Below are positions 42,810 to 51,202 of a stretch of DNA of 64,000 bases, one piece after another. A program made the translations under genes and the position numbers. This DNA is from Mucilaginibacter sp. OK268 (GTDB lineage: Bacteria; Bacteroidota; Bacteroidia; Sphingobacteriales; Sphingobacteriaceae). The notes beneath the pieces are model-generated. The model did no database searches, was not told the DNA's origin, and was given only the letters and a program-made list of their open reading frames with translations. The stretch is taken from assembly GCF_900103125.1 (NCBI RefSeq), contig NZ_FNJV01000008.1, positions 1 through 64,000 on the forward strand, read 5' to 3'. The stretch's first letter is position 1. Each line of letters starts with the position of its first letter.

Positions 42810-44840
42810 TTATAAAAATACGCCTACTGCCAGGTCTATCAGTTTGATACCCACAAATGGTATCAGTACACCGCCCAAACCATATATCAACAGGTTGCGG
42901 CGCAACAGCGCGCTTGCACCAATAGGTTTGTATTCCACCCCTCTTAATGCCAATGGTATCAGCAATGGTATAATGATGGCGTTAAATATCACGGCTGATA
43001 ATATGGCCGATTCCGGGCTGTGTAGATCCATGATGTTCAGGGCTTTTAACGATGGTATAGATACCATGAACAAGGCCGGCACAATGGCAAAGTACTTGGC
43101 CACGTCATTAGCTATACTGAAAGTGGTTAATGTACCGCGGGTCATCAATAACTGTTTGCCTATCTCTACAATCTCGATCAGCTTGGTAGGGTCATTATCC
43201 AGATCCACCATGTTACCGGCTTCTTTAGCAGCCTGGGTACCACTGTTCATGGCCACACCAACGTCGGCTTGTGCCAGGGCTGGTGCATCGTTTGTACCAT
43301 CGCCCATCATGGCCACCAGTTTACCACCTTGCTGTTCTTTTTTAATGTAGTTCATTTTATCTTCGGGTTTAGCCTCGGCAATAAAATCATCCACACCTGC
43401 CTTTTCGGCAATAAATTTGGCGGTAAGCGGGTTGTCACCAGTAACCATTACGGTTTTAACACCCATTTTACGCAGGCGGTCAAAACGTTCGGCAATGCCG
43501 GGTTTAATGATATCCTGTAGCTCAATCACACCCATGATCTTTTCATTCTGCGATACCACCAATGGGGTACCACCATTTGAGGAGATCTTTTTCACATTAT
43601 CTTCTACCTCAGTAGGGAACGGATTTCCAGCCTTCAAAGCTATGTTACGGATAGAATCAAACGCACCTTTACGGATACGTAAACCATCAGGAGTATCCAA
43701 ACCGCTTGAACGGGTTTCGGCAGTAAATTTGATGAATACCGCGTCTTTAGGAGCAACCACTTTAGGCATGGTTTTATCCTCATGAGCAAGCTCAACAATT
43801 GATTTACCTTCGGGGGTTTCATCAGCCAGTGAGCTCAGCACACAGGCAACAACAAAGTTTTCATTTGTAACTCCTGTAGCCGGGTAAAAGTTGGTGGCCT
43901 TACGGTTACCTATGGTAATGGTACCGGTTTTATCCAGCAGCAAAGTGTCCAGGTCACCAGCAGTTTCTACCGCTTTACCAGATTTGGTGATCACGTTAGC
44001 CCTTAAAGCCCTGTCCATCCCCGCGATACCGATGGCTGATAACAGACCGCCGATAGTGGTAGGGATTAAACACACGAACAGGGAGATAAAGGCAGCTATA
44101 GTTATAGGGGTATTGGCATAATCTCCAAATGGTTTAAGCGTAACGCATACGATAACGAAGATCAATGTGAAACCTGCAAGCAGGATGGTTAAAGCTATTT
44201 CATTTGGTGTTTTCTGGCGCGATGCACCTTCAACCAGGGCAATCATCTTATCCAGGAAGCTTTCGCCGGGCTGGGTGGTCACCATTACTTTGATCTTATC
44301 TGACAATACTTTGGTACCACCGGTAACGGATGATTTATCACCACCTGATTCGCGGATAACCGGGGCAGATTCGCCGGTAATGGCCGACTCATCAATGGTA
44401 GCGATACCTTCTATGATCTCGCCATCGGTAGGGATGTTATCACCGGTTTCGCAGATAAACACATCACCTTTTTTTAATTGGGATGACATTACCATTTGCT
44501 CCTTGCCGTTTACCAGCAAACGGGCCGGTGTTTCTTCGCGGGTTTTGCGCAGGCTTTCGGCTTGTGCTTTACCGCGAGCCTCGGCAATGGCTTCGGCAAA
44601 GTTGGCAAACAGTACGGTTAAAAATAAAACAATAAATACGGTAAAGTTATAGGCAAAACTACCCTGACCTTTATTGGCAAATGAGTAGATGCTTACAACA
44701 AGCATCACAAACGTACCGATCTCTACAGTGAACATCACCGGGTTACGGAACAGGATGCGTGGGTTTAGTTTGATGAATGATTGCTTAAAAGCCTCTTTCA
44801 TCTGGTCGCCCTGGAATAATGTATTTTGATTTGAGTTCAT
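42810..44840 (-). CDS. kdpB: Potassium-transporting ATPase ATP-binding subunit
   Basis: A 676-aa P-type ATPase subunit that energises uptake by KdpFABC. The phosphorylation motif is DKTGTITIGN with Asp303. The actuator motif is TGES (AITGESAPV), and the P-domain hinge is MVTGDNPLTAKF with MMGDGTNDAPALAQADVG. Seven membrane helices fit the family. It is separated from kdpA by only 2 bp, so the two are translationally coupled. Confidence 0.98.
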   Translation of the reverse strand: MNSNQNTLFQGDQMKEAFKQSFIKLNPRILFRNPVMFTVEIGTFVMLVVSIYSFANKGQGSFAYNFTVFIVLFLTVLFANFAEAIAEARGKAQAESLRKTREETPARLLVNGKEQMVMSSQLKKGDVFICETGDNIPTDGEIIEGIATIDESAITGESAPVIRESGGDKSSVTGGTKVLSDKIKVMVTTQPGESFLDKMIALVEGASRQKTPNEIALTILLAGFTLIFVIVCVTLKPFGDYANTPITIAAFISLFVCLIPTTIGGLLSAIGIAGMDRALRANVITKSGKAVETAGDLDTLLLDKTGTITIGNRKATNFYPATGVTNENFVVACVLSSLADETPEGKSIVELAHEDKTMPKVVAPKDAVFIKFTAETRSSGLDTPDGLRIRKGAFDSIRNIALKAGNPFPTEVEDNVKKISSNGGTPLVVSQNEKIMGVIELQDIIKPGIAERFDRLRKMGVKTVMVTGDNPLTAKFIAEKAGVDDFIAEAKPEDKMNYIKKEQQGGKLVAMMGDGTNDAPALAQADVGVAMNSGTQAAKEAGNMVDLDNDPTKLIEIVEIGKQLLMTRGTLTTFSIANDVAKYFAIVPALFMVSIPSLKALNIMDLHSPESAILSAVIFNAIIIPLLIPLALRGVEYKPIGASALLRRNLLIYGLGGVLIPFVGIKLIDLAVGVFL

Positions 44841-44842
44841 GA

Positions 44843-46558
44843 TTATTTTAATGAAAAGTGTTCGGCAATTGGACCTAATGCCAGTGCAGGGAAGAATGAC
44901 AGGGCAGCAATGATCATGATCACCGCGAAGATCATTATCCCGAAAGTTGTGGTATCGCTTTTTAGCGTTCCGGCTGATTCAGGGATGAATTTTTTATTGG
45001 CCAGTAAACCGGCAATAGCCAGCGGACCAATAATTGGCAGGAACCTGCCCAGGATCATCACGATACCTGTAGTAACGTTCCAGAAAATGTTACCATCGCC
45101 CAAACCTTCAAAACCCGAACCATTGTTGGCTGCTGATGAAGTGTACTCATACAGCATTTCGGAAAAACCGTGGTTGCCTGGGTTATTTAACCAGCTGGAT
45201 GGCTTAACGGCCCAATCAGCACCCGGCATGTGTACTACTACATAGGATGATATGGCCAAACCTACTAAGATTATAAAAGGGTGTAGCAAGGCTATTAGTG
45301 ATGCTACCTTCATTTCGCGGGCCTCTATCTTTCGGCCAAAAAACTCTGGTGTTCGTCCTACCATCAGTCCGGATATAAATACCGCGATGATGATAAAGAT
45401 GTAAAAGTTAAGGATCCCTACGCCGCAACCACCATAAAAACAGTTCACCATCATACCCAGCAACATCATGTTACCAGACATAGGCATGGCGCTGTCATGC
45501 ATGGAGTTTACCGAACCGGTAGATATAATGGTAGTTACGATACTCCAATATGCCGAGTTCGCCGGACCGAAGCGTACTTCTTTACCTTCCATAGCGCCGG
45601 TTGTTTGACTGACACCCATTTTGGCTATAGCCGGGTTGCCGTTCAATTCGGCATTCATGGTTGGGATCAGGAATAAGAGCATCCCTATCGTCATCACCCC
45701 AAACACTACATAAGCAAACTTCTTTTTATTAAGATAAAAACCTAAGGCAAATACCAATGCGATTGGGATCAGTACCTGGGCAACCAATTCGGTTGTATTA
45801 GTTAAATAATTAGGATTTTCAATAGGATGGGCCGAGTTGGCACCAAACCAACCGCCACCGTTTGTACCCAAATGTTTGATAGCTACCAGGGCAGCAACCG
45901 GTCCGCGTGATACGTGAACAGTATCGCCCTGCATGCTGATAAAAGTATCTTTACCGGCATAGCTGGTGGTCATGCCGTTAAAGGCAAATATTACAGCAAT
46001 TACGAATGATATAGGGAGTAATACGCGGGTAATGGTTTTTACAAAGTAATCCCAAAAGTTACCAAGTTTATCGGTTACTTTATCTTTCATGGCCCTGAAT
46101 AACACAATCAGCGCGGCAATACCGGTAGCTGCAGATACAAAGTGCAGGAACATGAAAACAAAATGTTGTGTAAAATAAGTAGCGCCGCTTTCGCCGGAGT
46201 AATGCTGTAAGTTACAGTTCACCAAAAAGCTGATAGCGGTATTGAAAGCCGTATCCGGCGACTGACCAGGATTAGCATCCGGATTGAGCGGTAAGTGGCC
46301 CTGGGCCATTAAACAAACAAACGCATATATCAGCCACACGCTATTAATAGTAAGCAGGGCAAATAAATGCTGTTTCCAGTTCATTTCTTTTTTGGCATCG
46401 ATGCCGCTGAATCGGAAAATAAAACGTTCCAACGGGGCCAGAAAGTCGAGCCAGGTTTTTTCGCCTTTAAAAACGCGGGCTATGTATCGGCCTAAGGGTA
46501 TAGCCAGCGCGAGTGTGAGCAGGTAGGTAAATATTACACCTGAAATTTCAGTGTTCAT
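44843..46558 (-). CDS. kdpA: Potassium-transporting ATPase potassium-binding subunit
   Basis: A 571-aa polytopic protein forming the selectivity filter and channel of KdpFABC. Typical segments are YIARVFKGEKTWLDFLAPLE near the N-terminus, the first filter NTAISFLVNCNLQHYSGESG, and the later filter-like regions LGTNGGGWFGANSAHPIENP and YTSSAANNGSGFEG. It begins 11 bp after the kdpF stop. Confidence 0.98.
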   Translation of the reverse strand: MNTEISGVIFTYLLTLALAIPLGRYIARVFKGEKTWLDFLAPLERFIFRFSGIDAKKEMNWKQHLFALLTINSVWLIYAFVCLMAQGHLPLNPDANPGQSPDTAFNTAISFLVNCNLQHYSGESGATYFTQHFVFMFLHFVSAATGIAALIVLFRAMKDKVTDKLGNFWDYFVKTITRVLLPISFVIAVIFAFNGMTTSYAGKDTFISMQGDTVHVSRGPVAALVAIKHLGTNGGGWFGANSAHPIENPNYLTNTTELVAQVLIPIALVFALGFYLNKKKFAYVVFGVMTIGMLLFLIPTMNAELNGNPAIAKMGVSQTTGAMEGKEVRFGPANSAYWSIVTTIISTGSVNSMHDSAMPMSGNMMLLGMMVNCFYGGCGVGILNFYIFIIIAVFISGLMVGRTPEFFGRKIEAREMKVASLIALLHPFIILVGLAISSYVVVHMPGADWAVKPSSWLNNPGNHGFSEMLYEYTSSAANNGSGFEGLGDGNIFWNVTTGIVMILGRFLPIIGPLAIAGLLANKKFIPESAGTLKSDTTTFGIMIFAVIMIIAALSFFPALALGPIAEHFSLK

Positions 46559-46569
46559 GGTTTAAATAA

Positions 46570-46647
46570 TTAAAATTTTTCGGGTTTAAGCAGCACGTAC
46601 ACCATGTATACAAACACGGCAATGGCCACAATGAATAATGCGATCAT
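46570..46647 (-). CDS. kdpF: KdpF-like small membrane subunit
   Basis: A 25-aa peptide with a single membrane helix (MIALFIVAIAVFVYMVYVLL) and a short KPEKF tail, immediately upstream of kdpA. Position, length and the LLKPEKF ending match KdpF, the lipid-like stabiliser of the Kdp complex. It is too short for ordinary gene callers. Confidence 0.92.
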   Translation of the reverse strand: MIALFIVAIAVFVYMVYVLLKPEKF

Positions 46648-46652
46648 GGTGA

Positions 46653-46745
46653 TTAGATTTTTTCGAAGTAATTAACTGATTTGAAAAAGAGCCAGAAGAT
46701 GGCTATGAAGGCCACCACATAAATAACAACTTGTAAAACATCCAT
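46653..46745 (-). CDS. 30-aa membrane peptide heading the kdp operon
   Basis: An open frame from ATG (46743-46745) to TAA (46653-46655) encodes one membrane helix (VVIYVVAFIAIFWLFFKSV) with a short NYFEKI tail. It lies 5 bp before kdpF on the same strand. Its hydrophobicity, tight spacing and charged tail argue that it is translated. It is not KdpF, which follows it. Function unknown; it could be an additional Kdp-associated subunit. Confidence 0.7.
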   Translation of the reverse strand: MDVLQVVIYVVAFIAIFWLFFKSVNYFEKI

Positions 46746-46872
46746 AGTATTAAATATTTTAAGAGTCCTTTACCAAGCAAATGCCAATAAATAAAATATA
46801 CAAGTAAACAACTGTAATACAGCTATTTATTTAGTTCATTTGGATTACAAAAAGCTTTTTGATCAAAACCAG

Positions 46873-46889
46873 CCTATCAAAATGATAGG
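46873..46889. promoter_or_regulatory. Palindrome upstream of the kdp operon
   Basis: CCTATCA-AAA-TGATAGG, a perfect 7-bp dyad centred about 135 bp upstream of the first small kdp gene. It is a candidate operator for the kdp regulator. No exact TAnnTTTG box was found between it and the operon. Confidence 0.4.
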
Positions 46890-46938
46890 TTTAAGTATCA
46901 AAGTGGTAGTTGAATAACGACTGCCTCTTCTCACAACA

Positions 46939-47027
46939 CGTCATTGCGAGCGTAGCGTGGCAATCCCCGACTTACAGAGACGCTCTGCATATTGGGGATT
47001 GCCACGTCGTTCCTCCTCGCAATGACG
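46939..47027. repeat. Dispersed palindromic repeat, CATTGCGAG family, copy 7
   Basis: CGTCATTGCGAGCGTAGCG at the left and TCCTCCTCGCAATGACG at the right. The interior GGCAATCCCC ... ACTTACAGAGACGCT ... GGGGATTGCC is nearly identical to the copy at 34331-34416. Confidence 0.88.
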
Positions 47028-47197
47028 CGCGGAGGGAAAGGCGTTTTTTTCACCCTCTTTGCGGCGAAGCCGAAGAGAGGGTCGCCCGCGAAGCGCAGAC
47101 AGGGTGAGTCGGTTCTGCGACAAGACAGAATTATTTTGACATTTCAAGAAGATTTCTTCCGCCCAAATAGCCATATATTGGCCCTGGTAACAAAAAA

Positions 47198-48055
47198 ATG
47201 AGAGATATTCCATTCCATCAGCTAAGGGATCGGGCCTCAACGGGCCTCGAGATCAGGCGATTTGTTGCCGGGGATGATGTACCCCGCGATGAAGCCGATA
47301 CCCTGGGTGCGCACCGCGACGATCATTATATATTTTTTGTTATTGAAGAAGGTATGGCATCGCTTATGATCGATTTTCATGAGTTAAAGTTCGGTGCATC
47401 CTCCTTATATTATATATTGCCGGGACAGGTACACCACCGTATCCGTAATGAGATAGGTTATGGTTGGTTTATAGCCATCGACTCCCTGTTGATAGCTCCA
47501 GACTACCGGAATGTTTTTGAAAGTCAATTGGTATTGCAACAGCCTTTTATGCTCAATGAGGTACAATTTCGTCAATGTACAGATCTGTTAGCCCTCATGC
47601 AGGAAAAATACCTGGAAGAAAAACCCGGTCCGTTTTACTTGCAGGTAGTACACTCCCTGGTGCAATCATTTGTAGGGATAGCGGCCTGTTGCTTTAGTGG
47701 ATTTTGTAACTCGCAGTTTGCACTGTCACGGCCGGTACAATTAGCCCAGGAATTTAAAAAGCTTTTGGCCAATAACATCCGGCAGGTTAAAAGTCCATCA
47801 GCTTATGCCTCCATGCTCCATGTTTCGGAAACTTACTTAAATGAGGCTTTAAAAAAGGTAACCGGCCTTTCGGTGAGCTATTGGATACAACAGGAAGTGT
47901 TGCTCGAAGCTAAGCGCTTATTGTATTACAGCGAGATGAATGTAAAAGAGATTGCGCACACGCTTGGGTACACCGATCATACTTACTTTTCGAGGTTGTT
48001 TAAAAAGACCGAAGGTACCACCCCACTTTTATTCCGGACACATTACCGTAAATAG
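47198..48055 (+). CDS. AraC-family transcriptional regulator
   Basis: A 285-aa regulator. A cupin-like N-terminal domain (HYIFFVIEEGMASLMIDFHEL) is followed by a C-terminal AraC double HTH (about residues 185-283). The HTH has SPSAYASMLHVSETYLNEALKKVTG and NVKEIAHTLGYTDHTYFSRLFKK. Position suggests it controls the siderophore-interacting protein gene 75 bp downstream, as is common for AraC genes beside iron-uptake functions, but this is inference. Confidence 0.92.
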   Translation: MRDIPFHQLRDRASTGLEIRRFVAGDDVPRDEADTLGAHRDDHYIFFVIEEGMASLMIDFHELKFGASSLYYILPGQVHHRIRNEIGYGWFIAIDSLLIAPDYRNVFESQLVLQQPFMLNEVQFRQCTDLLALMQEKYLEEKPGPFYLQVVHSLVQSFVGIAACCFSGFCNSQFALSRPVQLAQEFKKLLANNIRQVKSPSAYASMLHVSETYLNEALKKVTGLSVSYWIQQEVLLEAKRLLYYSEMNVKEIAHTLGYTDHTYFSRLFKKTEGTTPLLFRTHYRK

Positions 48056-48130
48056 TCCAATCATTACCGTAAGCCATTCATTGATTTGGGTATCAATACA
48101 CAGTTTCTTTGTATAATAAAAAAACTACCC

Positions 48131-48841
48131 ATGGAAACATCCACTTTTCAAAAAATCAAAAGAAAAGCCGGAAAGCTGTTTGAAAACAGGTTACAATCCG
48201 GCCGGGTGCTTGAAGTGCGGCACTGGGAGCCATCAACCTTAATTGAGGTCGACTTGCACCTTCCTTTTGCCGATATAGCACAATGGAACGAAATACCCTA
48301 TATAAAATTCAGGGTTGACGATTTTACCTTCCGCGATTATACCCCATCGGGCTGGGATGCCGAAACCAGTACCTGCACTATCTATATAGACGCGGCACAC
48401 AATGGTCCGGGCAGCGGATGGGCACAGCAATTGAAGAAAGACGACGTGGTGAGCTATCTTAAAATAGGTTCAACCGATCATAGCCCTGTAGCCACCTCGG
48501 CAGTTGTTGCCCTTGGCGACGAAAGCAGCATGGGCCACTTGCTGGCCTTACAAAAAATGGTATTGCCACATACTCGTTTTTCGGGAGGTTTGGTTATTGG
48601 TAACGAGCATCACCGCAAACTTTTTCATGAATATTTTTGGTCGCCCTTGCAACCGGTGGCACGCAAAGATATTTTTGGCCACCACAGCCTGATCGAGTGG
48701 GTGCTTGAACAGCAATACAGTTTGGAAAACACGGTATTTTACCTGGCAGGTAATAATACCATGGTAGCACAACTGCGTAAACTGCTCAAAAACCAGGGTT
48801 ATCCATCGGGGCAAATTAAAGTGCAGGGCTTTTGGTCGTAG
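48131..48841 (+). CDS. Siderophore-interacting protein (FAD-dependent ferric reductase-like)
   Basis: A 236-aa cytoplasmic flavoprotein of the SIP/ViuB branch of the ferredoxin-reductase superfamily, which reduces ferric siderophores to free iron. The FAD-binding motif is RDYTPSGWD (R-x-Y-T). The NAD(P)-binding half includes VVALGDESSMGHLLAL and VFYLAGNNTMVAQLRKLL, and the GFW C-terminus is typical. The start at 48131 (METSTFQKIKRKAG) is chosen over a 15-residue extension. Its 3' end overlaps the convergent DoxX gene by 26 bp. Confidence 0.88.
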   Translation: METSTFQKIKRKAGKLFENRLQSGRVLEVRHWEPSTLIEVDLHLPFADIAQWNEIPYIKFRVDDFTFRDYTPSGWDAETSTCTIYIDAAHNGPGSGWAQQLKKDDVVSYLKIGSTDHSPVATSAVVALGDESSMGHLLALQKMVLPHTRFSGGLVIGNEHHRKLFHEYFWSPLQPVARKDIFGHHSLIEWVLEQQYSLENTVFYLAGNNTMVAQLRKLLKNQGYPSGQIKVQGFWS

Positions 48842-49199
48842 CCTGTTTTACCTTGTAATAGGTAATATATGATGCAGCCAGGAACACCAGGAAGATAAGC
48901 GGCATTACGCGGTAGGTTACCGGATCGCCTGATGCACTGTGCGCTATAAAAGCCGAGATAAAAGTGAAAGTAAAACCCGCGTAAACCCATTCCTTAATAA
49001 GCGATTTTAGGGGTATCAATAACAAAACAGCGCCGGCCAGTTTTGCCATGGCCAGCTCTACCCTGAAATAGCCCGGATAGCCCAGGTGCTGAAAAGCCTG
49101 TGTCATAGTTGGTGCCGTTAGGTAGGTATAAGCCGAGTAGGTCATCATTAATGCTACTATACTTGTGGTAATCCAGTAAGTGATCTTGATTACTTTCAT
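48816..49199 (-). CDS. DoxX-family membrane protein
   Basis: A 127-aa inner-membrane protein with four helices: KITYWITTSIVALMMTYSAY, LAMAKLAGAVLLLIPL, EWVYAGFTFTFISAFIAH and VMPLIFLVFLAASYITYY. The motif FQHLGYPGYFRVELAMAKLAG is characteristic of the DoxX-like subfamily. It is divergent from the HxlR regulator gene and very likely controlled by it: an exact -7 box TAAGTTTG (49213-49220, minus strand) precedes the start, and a palindrome lies in the shared spacer. Confidence 0.88.
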   Translation of the reverse strand: MKVIKITYWITTSIVALMMTYSAYTYLTAPTMTQAFQHLGYPGYFRVELAMAKLAGAVLLLIPLKSLIKEWVYAGFTFTFISAFIAHSASGDPVTYRVMPLIFLVFLAASYITYYKVKQATTKSPAL

Positions 49200-49246
49200 T
49201 TTCTTTTTTCAGCAAACTTAGCTACCTTTACTATTAAAAGGATACT

Positions 49247-49264
49247 ACTATCCCAAAGGATAGT
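49247..49264. promoter_or_regulatory. Putative HxlR operator between doxX-like and hxlR-like genes
   Basis: ACTATCC-CAAA-GGATAGT is a perfect 7-bp dyad. Further AGGATA half-sites lie on each side (AAGGATAC at 49239-49245 and AGGATAG near 49275). It lies between the -7 box of the DoxX gene and the start of the regulator. Confidence 0.65.
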
Positions 49265-49292
49265 GATATCTTTTAGGATAGCAGTTTTATTT

Positions 49293-49688
49293 ATGGAAAG
49301 TCAATTGAAAAAAAGAGATCATAATTCAGAGGCCTGCAAAGCCGCCGGAGGCGCGGTTAGGGATGCGCTTTATGTACTCAACGGAAAGTGGAAATTGCCG
49401 CTTATTGCCACGCTCTCTGACGGGCCGCTGCGTTTTAATGATATTCAAAGAGCCCTGGGCGATATCACTCCTAAAATATTGTCAAAAGAGCTGAAAGAAC
49501 TGGAGCTGAACGAATTTCTAAAGCGTAATGTTTTCCCAACCACCCCGGTTACAGTAACCTATGAGCTTACCAGCTATAGCCAGTCATTGGAGCCGGTGTT
49601 AGAGGAGTTGAAAAAATGGGGAACGCAGCACCGGGAACGCATTGTTGCCAGTCGCCGCCAATCTGTGGATACAGAAGTATTAACTTAA
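49293..49688 (+). CDS. HxlR-family transcriptional regulator
   Basis: A 131-aa winged-helix regulator. The HxlR signature begins EACKAAGGAVRDALYVLNGKWKLPLI. The recognition region is RFNDIQRALGDITPKILSKELKELE and the wing lies around VTVTYELTSYSQSLEPVLEEL. The start at 49293 (MESQLKKRD) is preferred over an upstream in-frame codon that would overlap the operator. HxlR proteins often answer to oxidative or electrophile stress. It likely regulates the divergent DoxX gene and the PNPOx-like gene 12 bp downstream. Confidence 0.93.
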   Translation: MESQLKKRDHNSEACKAAGGAVRDALYVLNGKWKLPLIATLSDGPLRFNDIQRALGDITPKILSKELKELELNEFLKRNVFPTTPVTVTYELTSYSQSLEPVLEELKKWGTQHRERIVASRRQSVDTEVLT

Positions 49689-49700
49689 GGATAGTAAATC

Positions 49701-50279
49701 ATGGGCAAGTTTTTTGATAGCATACAGGAGCAACACCAGGCTTTTATTGAAAAGCAGAAAATGTTTTTTACCGCATCGGCCCCGCTTACAGCCGATGGAC
49801 ATGTTAACCTTTCGCCAAAAGGGATCGACAGTTTTAAAGTATTATCAGCTAATAGAGTCGCCTATATGGATATTATAGGCAGCGGCAACGAAACATCCGC
49901 TCATATTTTGGAAAATGGACGCATCACCATTATGTTTTGCGCCTTTGAAGGCCCGCCTAATATCCTGCGTTTATACGGGAAGGGTTACACGGTGTTACCC
50001 GGCGACGAAGAATGGGCTGCTTTAGCTCAAAACTTCGATATCTTATTAGCAACCCGGCAAATCATCGTTGCAGATATCCACAAGGTGCAAACCTCCTGCG
50101 GGTTCAGCGTACCTTATTATTCCTATGAGGGTGAAAGGGACCAGGCTTATAAGTGGGCGGCTAACAAAGGTGCCGATGGTTTGGAGGCCTACAAAAAAGA
50201 GAAAAACATGCTGAGTATGGATGGCTTGCCTACCGCTCTTGTTAAACCAGGTTTAAGCACACGCAAATGGAGTCATTGA
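49701..50279 (+). CDS. Pyridoxamine 5'-phosphate oxidase-family protein
   Basis: A 192-aa split-barrel flavin-binding protein. The N-terminal half (ASAPLTADGHVNLSPKGIDSFKVL, RVAYMDIIGSGNETSAHIL, NGRITIMFCAFEGPPNILRLYG) is characteristic of this PNPOx-like group. The C-terminal half is shorter on recognisable motifs (TSCGFSVPYYSYEGER). Likely a flavin- or F420-type oxidoreductase of unknown substrate, not the vitamin B6 enzyme. It sits between the HxlR gene (12 bp) and a Crp/Fnr gene whose start overlaps it by 13 bp, so the three form an operon. Confidence 0.85.
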   Translation: MGKFFDSIQEQHQAFIEKQKMFFTASAPLTADGHVNLSPKGIDSFKVLSANRVAYMDIIGSGNETSAHILENGRITIMFCAFEGPPNILRLYGKGYTVLPGDEEWAALAQNFDILLATRQIIVADIHKVQTSCGFSVPYYSYEGERDQAYKWAANKGADGLEAYKKEKNMLSMDGLPTALVKPGLSTRKWSH

Positions 50280-50839
50280 TCAGTACCATTAAACAACTGA
50301 TACCTCTTTCTGCCGAAGAAGAAATTATTACTAAAAGCCTGTTTACCGAATTAAATCTTAAACCCGGCGAATACCTACTCAGGGACGGACAGGTGTGTAA
50401 GCATGTAGCTTTTATCAATAAAGGCCTCGTTCGTTATTTTATTAATAACGAGGGCGATGAACGGACCATGTTTTTTAGCAAGGAAGGTGAGTTTGTTTGT
50501 AACTATATCAGCTTTTTACCACAGGTAGCTTCCGACAAAAATATCCAGGCGCTGGAGCCAACCCAGCTTTACCTGATCAGCTATGAAAAGTTACAGCGTT
50601 TTTACCGGGAAGTAGCTGGAGCCGAGAAATTTGGCCGGATGGTTATTGAACAGGTTTTCTTATCGGCCATACAACAATTAGACTCCTTATACACCGACCC
50701 TCCCGACGTGCGATACCAGCAATTCCTCACTCATTACCCCGATCTTACCCAAAGGATCCCGCAGTATCATATTGCTTCTTATGTGGGGATCAAACCACAA
50801 TCATTATCCCGCATCCGTAAACGGATCTTTGGTCAATAG
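50267..50839 (+). CDS. Crp/Fnr-family transcriptional regulator
   Basis: A 190-aa regulator. A cyclic-nucleotide-binding-like beta-roll (about 20-115: LKPGEYLLRDGQVCKHVAFINKGLVRYF) leads to a dimerisation helix and a short C-terminal HTH (IPQYHIASYVGIKPQSLSRIRKRI). No Fnr-type cysteine cluster is visible, so the effector is unknown. The start overlaps the PNPOx-like gene by 13 bp, implying co-translation. Confidence 0.92.
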   Translation: MESLISTIKQLIPLSAEEEIITKSLFTELNLKPGEYLLRDGQVCKHVAFINKGLVRYFINNEGDERTMFFSKEGEFVCNYISFLPQVASDKNIQALEPTQLYLISYEKLQRFYREVAGAEKFGRMVIEQVFLSAIQQLDSLYTDPPDVRYQQFLTHYPDLTQRIPQYHIASYVGIKPQSLSRIRKRIFGQ

Positions 50840-50964
50840 TCCGCTGGTTAAGCCTATTAACAGTAAAATAAACATAACGTTAATTCAATATGTACTTTCA
50901 TATAAAGTTATGAAAATACATATCATACAATCATTTACCTTCATCACCAGTTAAATCTTAACCC

Positions 50965-50978
50965 CTTAATCGATTAAG
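50965..50978. promoter_or_regulatory. Palindrome 1 upstream of the polysaccharide-utilisation locus
   Basis: CTTAATCGATTAAG is a perfect 14-bp palindrome with the core TTAATCG shared by palindrome 2, 41 bp downstream. Confidence 0.5.
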
Positions 50979-51018
50979 TTTAAATCTTATGGCAAATTTT
51001 TGTAACAAATAGTTTACC

Positions 51019-51035
51019 TTTAATCGCCGATTAAA
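51019..51035. promoter_or_regulatory. Palindrome 2 upstream of the polysaccharide-utilisation locus
   Basis: TTTAATCG-C-CGATTAAA is a perfect 8-bp dyad with one central base. A third, looser dyad ATGTAC-N8-GTACAT lies at 51103-51122. The 363-bp gap 50840-51202 otherwise holds no gene. Confidence 0.5.
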
Positions 51036-51202
51036 ATTTATAATTAATAAAACACCTAAAAGTTAACCATTTTATAACACAAAAAATTTGGAAATGAATT
51101 TAATGTACGTATGTTTGTACATATAATATAACCAATTTCACATTGTGTGTTTTGCCTATTCAAAATACACTTTAACCATATTACATCCTTAACGATCCCT
51201 GC

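Noticed and set aside
47040..47197. Coding potential between the kdp upstream repeat and the AraC gene
   Set aside because: The frames there are translations of the repeat and of GC-rich words such as GGCGAAGCCGAAGAGAGGG; nothing gene-like.
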